Positions 58,391 through 64,000 of a stretch of DNA of 64,000 nt are shown here, piece after piece (the first letter of the stretch is position 1; each line of letters starts with the position of its first letter). Source of the stretch: JAPWJZ01 sp038247245 (GTDB lineage Bacteria; Pseudomonadota; Alphaproteobacteria; Micavibrionales; UBA2020). The notes under the pieces were generated by a model, which was not told where the DNA came from, did not search any database, and worked only from the letters and a program-made list of their open reading frames with translations. Location: contig JBBRVE010000001.1 in assembly GCA_038247245.1 (NCBI GenBank), forward strand, positions 1 to 64,000. Reading direction: 5' to 3'. Position numbers and translations under genes: made by a program.

Positions 58391-58717
58391 TTAGTTTAGT
58401 TCGTCGGAGCCGCGGCTGATGCGGGAGCCTGCGTCTTCGTCTTCGAGGTCCAGTTCGTCTTCCTCTTCGAATTCTTTGTCTTCGTCTTCGTCGTCGGTGG
58501 CTTCCAGTTCGTCTTCAGCCTCGTCGCCATCCATATTCAAATCATCATCTTCTTCGTCTTCGCTGTCGTCGGTTGCGAAGCGGCCGGTATCTTCGGGGTC
58601 TTCTTCGGCATCGCGGATGGTGTCGTCCTTGCGGTCGTCACGATCCGACGCCTTTTTCTCTTTGAGGGGCGCGGATTTTGCGGGCTGTGCCGTGCGGGAG
58701 GTTTCATTGTTACGCAT
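58391..58717 (-). CDS. Highly acidic low-complexity protein
   Basis: A 108-residue protein in which residues 30-95 are almost wholly Glu and Asp (repeats such as DEDKEFEEEDELDLEDED), with a basic N-terminus (KSAPLKEKKASDRDDRK). It has no fold-forming motif. Start context AAAAGGAACAGATC then ATG is good. Possible roles are a DNA or histone-mimic decoy, metal binding or a low-temperature protein, none shown by sequence. It stands between a terminator and the two small ORFs. Confidence 0.7.
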   Translation of the reverse strand: MRNNETSRTAQPAKSAPLKEKKASDRDDRKDDTIRDAEEDPEDTGRFATDDSEDEEDDDLNMDGDEAEDELEATDDEDEDKEFEEEDELDLEDEDAGSRISRGSDELN

Positions 58718-58789
58718 GATCTGTTCCTTTTCGAAAAAATATCAGAGTACGATGGGCACTGTTTTCGGGCCGGTCTCCCGCCGAATCAA

Positions 58790-59038
58790 CTATTGGCAAC
58801 CGCTTCCGGTTCCCTTGTATCCGTCCCTGAACATCGCTGCGTTTTCCGAAAATTCGTCCATCAATGATTCCAGCGCGTTACGGAAGTTTTCCTGCGCCAG
58901 GTTCTGGTTCGCGATAAGCAGTTGTTTATGGTCTTGCGCCTGCGGATGCGCCCATGCGGCAATATCCGCGCCGTTTGATCCGTAAATCTTGAAAAAGCGG
59001 CCTGCGTTAAAGCCATCGGCATAAATGGTGCTCAGCAT
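58790..59038 (-). CDS. Small protein, unknown (82 residues)
   Basis: A helical, soluble protein: MLSTIYADGFNAGRFFKIYGSNG, then an Asn/Gln/Leu-rich helix (KQLLIANQNLAQENFRNALESL) and a C-terminal Gly/Cys end. No family. Strong Shine-Dalgarno AGGAG eight bases before the ATG, and its start overlaps the end of the upstream 54-residue gene by seven bases, so the two are cotranslated. Possibly a toxin/antitoxin or assembly pair; nothing in the sequence proves it. Confidence 0.6.
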   Translation of the reverse strand: MLSTIYADGFNAGRFFKIYGSNGADIAAWAHPQAQDHKQLLIANQNLAQENFRNALESLMDEFSENAAMFRDGYKGTGSGCQ

Positions 59039-59196
59039 GGCGGAATCTCCTGCTCGTCGGTTGCAACGGGGGATGCTTCGGCGGTCATGTCCCAGCCGGG
59101 CACATGGCGCGCGCGGGTCTTTGATTTCAGGGTGGCGCGTCCGGCGGGGGTCAGCGGCAGGGGCTGTTCGGGCGTTGAATGGTCTTTGGTATGCAT
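59032..59196 (-). CDS. 54-residue hydrophilic protein, upstream partner of the 82-residue gene
   Basis: Reads MHTKDHSTPEQPLPLTPAGR, then RATLKSKTRARHVPGWDMTA with a Trp, ending DEQEIPPC. Hydrophilic and basic in the middle, so probably unfolded or DNA/RNA-binding. GGAG lies six bases before the ATG at 59196, and the TGA is inside the next gene's first codons. Not recognised. The pair could be an antitoxin-like leader followed by its partner, but no experimental analogue is known to me. Confidence 0.5.
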   Translation of the reverse strand: MHTKDHSTPEQPLPLTPAGRATLKSKTRARHVPGWDMTAEASPVATDEQEIPPC

Positions 59197-59307
59197 TGCG
59201 TTCTCCGGTCATTTTCAGTCGCGAGCGCGATGTCGTACACCCCGCAAAGCAATGGCGGGTGATTCGGGTTCCCCCGCATGGAGGAGCCCTTTAAACGCAG
59301 AGATAGA

Positions 59308-60639
59308 TCAGGAGAGGACGGTTTCAACCAGCAGCTTGACGTTCAGCGCGATGATGATGCCGGCAATAACCCAGCAGGTGATTTTCAGCCATGCGGGAAT
59401 AACAAGCGCGCCCATTTTTTTCTTGTCGGACACGAATTTCACCAGCGGCACGACCGCAAAGGGCAGCTGCATCGACAGCACAACCTGGCTGAGCACCAGC
59501 AGCTTGCCGGTTTCACCCTCGCCATACATGCCGATCACGAACAGCACGGGCAGTATCGCAAGCGCGCGGGTGGCAAGGCGGCGGATCCACGGTTTCAGTT
59601 TGATATGCAGGAAGCCTTCCATCACGATCTGCCCCGCCAGTGTCGCGGTGACCGTGGAATTGAGGCCGGATGCCAGCAGCGCAACCGCGAATAGTGTGGA
59701 TGCCATCGCAACGCCCAGCGCAGGGGATAGCAATTCATAGGCCTGTTCGATGCTGGCAACTTCGCCCTTGCCGTAGAACACGCTGGCGGCGACGATCAGG
59801 ATGCCGGCATTCACGAACAGGGCGAGCATCAGTGCCAGGGTGCTGTCGATGGTCGCCCATTTCAGCGCGTCTTTGCGGCCTTCATCCGTACGGTCGAAAT
59901 TGCGGGTCTGCACCAGCGACGAATGCAGGTAAAGGTTATGCGGCATGACGGTCGCGCCGATGATGCCGATTGCGATATAGAGCATCGCGGGGTTGGTCAC
60001 GATTTCCGCCGTTGGCTGGAAAAACCCGCCCAGGACGGCGGCAATCGCCGGCTGCGCCAGCGCGATTTCGATGATGAAGCAGGTGAAGATAACGCAGAGC
60101 AGCGAGATAACAAACGCCTCCAGCCAGCGGAAGCCTTTTTGCATCAGCATCAGCAACAAGAACACATCGAGCGCCGTGATGATCGCGCCCATCATCAGCG
60201 GAATACCGAAAAGAAGTTTGAGGGCAATCGCGGTGCCGATCACTTCGGCAAGGTCGCAAGCAATAATCGCGAGTTCGCACAGAAACCACAGCATCATCGA
60301 CACAGGTTTCGAATAATAATCGCGGCAGGCCTGCGCAAGGTCACGCCCCGTCGCAATGCCAAGGCGTGCGCAGAGCGATTGCAAAATGATCGCCATGATG
60401 TTCGACAGCATCACAACCGACAGCAGCGTATAGCCGAATTGCGACCCGCCCTGCAAAGACGTCGCCCAGTTACCGGGGTCCATGTAGCCGACCGATACCA
60501 GGTATCCGGGGCCGGAGAAAGCAAGGAAGCTGCGCAGCCACGATTTTCCGCGCGGCACAGCCACGCTGCCATGCGCCGCGCCAAGGCTCGGCTCGGCGGG
60601 CTGGGCAACGGGTGGTGGCGGCGGGGTGGTCATGGTCAT
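59308..60639 (-). CDS. mntH: Manganese/iron transporter, Nramp family
   Basis: Proton-coupled Mn2+/Fe2+ importer with eleven membrane segments. The 443-residue protein has the first-helix metal site DPGN (GYMDPGNWATSLQ near residue 53), the sixth-helix MPHNLYLHS near 220, and the rest of the Nramp fold. Its N-terminus is Pro-rich (PPPPPVAQPAEP). Start taken at the ATG at 60639, with AGAAG upstream. The 147-base upstream region holds a stem AGGCCAT/ATGGCCT (60732-60757) but no clear Mn riboswitch or MntR/Fur box that I can recognise. Confidence 0.94.
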   Translation of the reverse strand: MTMTTPPPPPVAQPAEPSLGAAHGSVAVPRGKSWLRSFLAFSGPGYLVSVGYMDPGNWATSLQGGSQFGYTLLSVVMLSNIMAIILQSLCARLGIATGRDLAQACRDYYSKPVSMMLWFLCELAIIACDLAEVIGTAIALKLLFGIPLMMGAIITALDVFLLLMLMQKGFRWLEAFVISLLCVIFTCFIIEIALAQPAIAAVLGGFFQPTAEIVTNPAMLYIAIGIIGATVMPHNLYLHSSLVQTRNFDRTDEGRKDALKWATIDSTLALMLALFVNAGILIVAASVFYGKGEVASIEQAYELLSPALGVAMASTLFAVALLASGLNSTVTATLAGQIVMEGFLHIKLKPWIRRLATRALAILPVLFVIGMYGEGETGKLLVLSQVVLSMQLPFAVVPLVKFVSDKKKMGALVIPAWLKITCWVIAGIIIALNVKLLVETVLS

Positions 60640-60786
60640 CTTCTTATAAACGGCAAAATATGCGGATCGGCGCAAAACGCGCCTTTATGATGTTTTACAG
60701 ATATTTAGGGCGCGCGCCAATGACTATCAGGCCATTCCGCAGGGCGCGGATGGCCTTCCGTTGTGAATCAAGTGCTTAAAAGCAGC

Positions 60787-61440
60787 CTATTTTGCGGGTT
60801 TTGCGGCTGGCGGAGCCTTCACGGCAAGGCTGTAGGCCACGACCTGCGTTTGGCCGGTCACAACCGGCAGCAGCATGTCGCCCAGTGACTTGGCGCGTTT
60901 TTCACCGGGTTCTGTCACAAGGCCGACTGCCTGAAAGAAGTTTTCGACCAGCCCCTTCACTTCGGCGGGTTTCAGCAGCCCCTGTTCCCCGCGCAGCGTT
61001 GCGCCGGATTTCAGGAAATCATTGACCGTTTTCACAGCGGCGGGATCGGTGGCATCCACATACACCGTATTCGCGCCGGCCAAACCTTCCGGAATGGCGG
61101 CGGGGCCCAGGATCAGCGTTTTGCCCTCCACTTTATCCTCGATCACTGGCATGAAAACTTTTTTGCCTTTATGCGCGGCCTCGACAACCGTCAGGCTGAA
61201 GCCGGAAGCGTGCTGGCGCGTCAGCAGCTGCATCGCGGTGCGTAGTTCGGGTGACAGTTTCACATCGGGCGCGATCTGGTTCGGCAGGTCGCGCAGGAAC
61301 ATCGACACACGTTGCGGCCCGCGCAGGCCGGATACGACCGTCTTGAAATCGGCCAGCACCGGATTGTCTTTCGGTGCGACGTCATAGACCGCCACAGCCT
61401 TAAAGGATTCGGAGAGAGATTTTTTGGGTGTGCCCGTCAT
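60787..61440 (-). CDS. Soluble protein, unknown
   Basis: A 217-residue protein with no signal peptide and a mixed alpha/beta pattern: KAVAVYDVAPKDNPV near 14, GPQRVSMFLRDLPNQIAP near 41, a run of beta segments (KVFMPVIEDKVEGKTLILG) and a C-terminal helix with TGQTQVVAYSLAV. No family is recognised; weak similarity to ligand-binding domains cannot be shown by eye. It lies upstream of mntH on the same strand, but with a 147-base gap. Confidence 0.75.
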   Translation of the reverse strand: MTGTPKKSLSESFKAVAVYDVAPKDNPVLADFKTVVSGLRGPQRVSMFLRDLPNQIAPDVKLSPELRTAMQLLTRQHASGFSLTVVEAAHKGKKVFMPVIEDKVEGKTLILGPAAIPEGLAGANTVYVDATDPAAVKTVNDFLKSGATLRGEQGLLKPAEVKGLVENFFQAVGLVTEPGEKRAKSLGDMLLPVVTGQTQVVAYSLAVKAPPAAKPAK

Positions 61441-61622
61441 TTCCCGTTCCCTGTATATATTGCCGCGCGAATCTGCGGCATGCCCTGTATTACAGCCATA
61501 TTAGGGAAACGGGGTTAACGGAGTATTAACAAGCCTCCGCTAGGCTGGAAGTATAGGCGTGAACCAAGAGCCGCCGCGGCTGTTGGACTGTCGTGCCGCT
61601 TCCGGCCATTCACGGGAAATCC

Positions 61623-62540
61623 ATGCGCTTCATAGTTATCCTACTGTTCAGTCTGATTATTTCACCCCCGTCCGCGCGGGCGGATGAAATATCGCCGCGC
61701 GGCGATGTGGCGGGCAAGCTGCAAACCTATTCGATTCAGGACGACGAAGACCTGCTGGCAATCGCCCACCATTTCGATATCGGCATGAATGAAATCCGCT
61801 ATGCCAATCCGGGCGTGAACCCGTGGAAGCCCAAGAAAGACCGCGCCATCCTGATCCCGTCATTATATGTGCTGCCATCGGTGCGCACGGGCATCGTCAT
61901 CAACCTGCCGGAACTGCGTCTGTATTATTTCGCGCCCGGCGGCAAAACCTATACCTTCCCCGTTGCGATAGGTCGCGAAGGCTGGGTCACGCCCGTCACG
62001 AAAACGAAAATCGTGAAAAAGCGCAAAGACCCGATCTGGATCCCGACCGATTCAATCCGCGCCGAAGACCCGACCCTGCCCGATTTCGTGCCCGCCGGAC
62101 CCAAAAACCCGCTGGGAAAATACGCGCTGAACCTTGGCATACCTGGCTTTGCGCTGCATGGCACGCTGGTGCCGCGCAGTATCGGCACGCGGGCCAGCCA
62201 CGGATGCCTGCGCATGTTCCCCAAGGATATCGAGGCGCTGTTTAATCTGGTCGAGGTCGGCACGCCCGTCGCCATCATCGACGAGCCGTATAAACTGGGC
62301 TGGCGCGGGCGCGAGCTGTTTGTTGAAATGCCGCCCGGCAAGAAAAACGCGGCGGAGCGCAAGGCCGCCATTGCCGCCATCACGCGCGCGATTGCCAAAT
62401 TTACGGCGGGGCAGGCAACCATCGATACCGAGGCGCTGGCGCAGGCGGTTGTGGCATCCGATGGCATTCCGGTTGTGGTCGGCAAGCGCGGCTTTGGCAG
62501 CAGCGTTGCGTCGTCTGTCCGTACAATGTTTCAGGAATAA
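61623..62540 (+). CDS. Periplasmic L,D-transpeptidase (YkuD) with LysM-like domain
   Basis: Second cell-wall L,D-transpeptidase in the window. The 305-residue precursor has a signal peptide (1-20, ending SARADE), a LysM-like segment at 35-80 (YSIQDDEDLLAIAHHF) and the YkuD domain (about 89-230) with His179 (FALHGTL) and Cys195 (RASHGCLRMFPKDI). It shares the PSLYVLPxxRxGIVxNLxExRLYYF arrangement with the protein at 13061. Start set at 61623; a longer start at 61593 would damage the signal peptide. Confidence 0.94.
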   Translation: MRFIVILLFSLIISPPSARADEISPRGDVAGKLQTYSIQDDEDLLAIAHHFDIGMNEIRYANPGVNPWKPKKDRAILIPSLYVLPSVRTGIVINLPELRLYYFAPGGKTYTFPVAIGREGWVTPVTKTKIVKKRKDPIWIPTDSIRAEDPTLPDFVPAGPKNPLGKYALNLGIPGFALHGTLVPRSIGTRASHGCLRMFPKDIEALFNLVEVGTPVAIIDEPYKLGWRGRELFVEMPPGKKNAAERKAAIAAITRAIAKFTAGQATIDTEALAQAVVASDGIPVVVGKRGFGSSVASSVRTMFQE

Positions 62541-62966
62541 TTACGCGGCGGCGGCGGCATCCATGCCAATCGCGTGCAGCCAGTCGGCTGTCGGCACAAT
62601 CAATTTACGCGCCGCCAGATCCATCAGCCCCATCGTCAGGCTCGCTTCAAAACACAGCTGGTTCGTTTCGTTATAGATATTCTGCTCCATCACGGCGATT
62701 TTCTTCACATACGAAACCGTCTGCGTTTCGATGCGGATTTTCTGGCGCAGGGTCAGTTCGCGCGTGAAGCGGACGGTAAAGCCCAGAATCACCGGCCCGA
62801 TTTTTTTCGCCTTGATGCTTGGAATGTCATAGCCGCGGTTGGCGATGATATCCCAGCGCGCTTCTTCGAGGATTTCAAGATAGGTCGCGTTGTTCACATG
62901 CCCGAATGTGTCAAGATGACGCTCCAGCACAGTGAGCGGATACGTGAATTTTTGAGATGGTGTCAT
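62541..62966 (-). CDS. Acyl-CoA thioesterase, YbgC/4HBT family
   Basis: A 141-residue hotdog-fold thioesterase. The HVNNATYLEILEEAR pattern near residue 24 (active Asp/Glu region), and the beta-rich VILGFTVRFTRELTLRQKIRIE segment are typical of 4HBT proteins. The substrate could be acyl- or hydroxybenzoyl-CoA; the Tol-Pal-associated YbgC role is possible because of the length. Start at 62966, where AAGGGGC precedes the ATG; an upstream frame extension is not similar to the family. Confidence 0.88.
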   Translation of the reverse strand: MTPSQKFTYPLTVLERHLDTFGHVNNATYLEILEEARWDIIANRGYDIPSIKAKKIGPVILGFTVRFTRELTLRQKIRIETQTVSYVKKIAVMEQNIYNETNQLCFEASLTMGLMDLAARKLIVPTADWLHAIGMDAAAAA

Positions 62967-63030
62967 GCCCTGCGCCCCTTCGCGATAACGGGGCATTCTA
63001 GCAACAAAGCCGTCGTCGCCGCAACGGGGG

Positions 63031-63228
63031 CTAATCCGGGTCCCCTGCCCGCTCCAGCAACCCGCGCCCTGCATCGGTCAGCACGAACTGCCCCGCGCCA
63101 AACCGCAGCGCAAGGTTTTTGGCCACCAGCAAATCGGCATGCAGCACGTTCAGGAACGCCGCATGTCCGTCGCTGATCCGGCCCAACGCCCTGAGGGCGC
63201 GCCATTCATTTTCATCCAGTTCATTCAT
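63031..63228 (-). CDS. 65-residue protein, winged-helix-like
   Basis: A small protein starting MNELDENEWRALRALGRISD and ending VLTDAGRGLLERAGDPD; helix-turn-helix-like composition with a LTDAGR segment typical of the wing of small winged-helix proteins. No DNA-binding family can be assigned. Start at the ATG at 63228; the Shine-Dalgarno is weak (AAAAAG). It stands 64 bases upstream of the thioesterase gene, so possibly the same transcript. Confidence 0.55.
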   Translation of the reverse strand: MNELDENEWRALRALGRISDGHAAFLNVLHADLLVAKNLALRFGAGQFVLTDAGRGLLERAGDPD

Positions 63229-63246
63229 GCTTTTTAAAAAGTTAAG

Positions 63247-63323
63247 TGGTGATCCGCCAGCCGGGCAAGCAGACTTTAAAAAAAAGTAAGCGACATCTAA
63301 AAGAAGCCGCCCGCGGATCACCA
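63247..63323. repeat. 11-bp inverted repeat with 55-base spacer
   Basis: TGGTGATCCGC at 63247-63257 and its exact reverse complement at 63313-63323 enclose an AT-rich spacer with AGACTTTAAA-like half repeats. It lies between the 65-residue gene and the 3' end of the DUF2867 gene, where no gene is seen. Confidence 0.6.
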
Positions 63324-63417
63324 GTCTTTAAATTAAGTCACGACCAGCTCTCGCGCACCCTAAAACAACAGATATTTTATTACAATTACCCGCATGTCAC
63401 AAAATGTTACAGAAATG

Positions 63418-64000
63418 TTACAAACGAACGGCGGATGGTGGAATAACGGCATAATCCACCGCACGCCGCAACATCGCGGGGGTTACGTAATGGCGGTGGG
63501 TGTAGTCGATGGCGGCCATGTACAGGCGGCCGAAGGCGTTCTTGCAATGCACGCGCGTGCCCAGCATCACCTGTGCCGCGCCGTCCTGCATATCGACGCT
63601 GACGCAGGAACGGAAGGTCAGGTGCTTGTCATCCGCGCCCAAGATAACCTCGGCGCGGGTGTCGTTCGCGCTCACCAACTGGTCGATCACGGGGTACTGC
63701 CCCATGAACAGGTTATCGTTGCGCGGCGACAGCAGCGATGAAACGGGGCAGCCTAATGGTGACGTGCGCAAGCCCAGCGGCTTCACCAGCATATTGCGGA
63801 ACGCCATCAGGCTGGCGACGCCCTGCGGCGCGTTCAGCAAAAAACCGTCCAGCACGGCGGCCAGCAATTTCGACGCCGGCATGTTTTTCGGCGCATCGGC
63901 GATCGTAATCCGGAACGTATCATCGTGATGGATTTTGACGTCGTTCAGATGGCGGCGCAGCAGCGATGTTTCGGGCGCGGCGGGCAGTTCGTCAACCGCG
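63418..64000 (-). CDS. DUF2867-family protein, N-terminus cut by window edge
   Basis: The C-terminal 193 residues of a DUF2867-type protein, function unknown; the family often accompanies or is fused to NAD(P)-dependent epimerase-like proteins. Visible features are FRNMLVKPLGL, typical of the family's core, then QYPVIDQLVSANDTRAEVILGADDKHLTFR (in parts) and a C-terminal HRHYVTPAMLRRAVDY, similar to lipid-related domain ends. The frame is open to the right edge, so the start and any fused domain are outside the window. Confidence 0.75.
   Translation of the reverse strand, partial: AVDELPAAPETSLLRRHLNDVKIHHDDTFRITIADAPKNMPASKLLAAVLDGFLLNAPQGVASLMAFRNMLVKPLGLRTSPLGCPVSSLLSPRNDNLFMGQYPVIDQLVSANDTRAEVILGADDKHLTFRSCVSVDMQDGAAQVMLGTRVHCKNAFGRLYMAAIDYTHRHYVTPAMLRRAVDYAVIPPSAVRL

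Noticed and set aside
60640..60786. Manganese riboswitch upstream of mntH
   Set aside because: One weak stem (AGGCCAT/ATGGCCT) is present, but not the conserved loops of the yybP-ykoY family.

Overview
The window is a gene-dense, GC-rich stretch of bacterial chromosome (about 78 protein genes, no rRNA, tRNA, CRISPR array, transposase or phage module seen). The gene set points to an alphaproteobacterium: a DivL-type kinase with Tyr in place of the phospho-accepting His, the hprK-EIIA-HPr-EI regulatory phosphotransferase cluster next to ahcY, NDUFA12/MlaD/DUF2155 side by side, and a class II ribonucleotide reductase-like protein of the alphaproteobacterial type. The exact order is not fixed by what I can read; a Micavibrio- or Rhodospirillales-like lineage is only a guess.

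Layout. 1-4,500: alr and dnaB, then the rpsF-rpsR-rplI ribosomal operon, all on the minus strand, with a plus-strand free-methionine-sulfoxide reductase between dnaB and rplI. 4,400-12,350 (plus): two small proteins and the fatty acid synthesis locus fabD-fabG-acpP-fabF-mltG, interrupted by a half-size EamA transporter, an AT-rich membrane protein and a PIN-like nuclease. 12,350-19,400: acetyltransferase, L,D-transpeptidase, a 54-residue lipoprotein, a cell-wall amidase and a large RNase E. 19,500-28,650 (minus): divL, ahcY, ptsI, ptsH, EIIA, hprK, folC, accD. 28,800-32,460: three ankyrin-repeat proteins around pyrF and ridA.

32,460-46,600: a class II ribonucleotide reductase-like protein that has lost its catalytic cysteines, translationally coupled to a small membrane protein; then NDUFA12, mlaD, DUF2155, aat, MscS and CorA/ZntB-type channels, and a set of small metabolic enzymes (ene-reductase, Ohr, racemase-like, P-loop kinase, GNATs, MFS). 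46,600-64,000: nucleotidyltransferases, a FecR-domain protein, thiamine pyrophosphokinase-like protein, a CreBC-like two-component system with a DUF4173 membrane protein, a PilZ operon with a 49-residue Cys-x-Cys protein, an SDR/TetR divergent pair with two operator-like repeats, an operon of tiny ORFs, mntH, a second L,D-transpeptidase, a thioesterase and a DUF2867 gene cut by the window edge.

Most of the window is housekeeping. The best candidates for something not described are the ribonucleotide reductase pseudoenzyme with its coupled membrane partner (32,465-35,604), the 349-bp antisense overlap between aat and the DUF2155 gene (37,090-37,438), the SD-sequestering hairpin before ridA, and several very small conserved-looking ORFs (14,367; 56,037; 58,790; 59,032).
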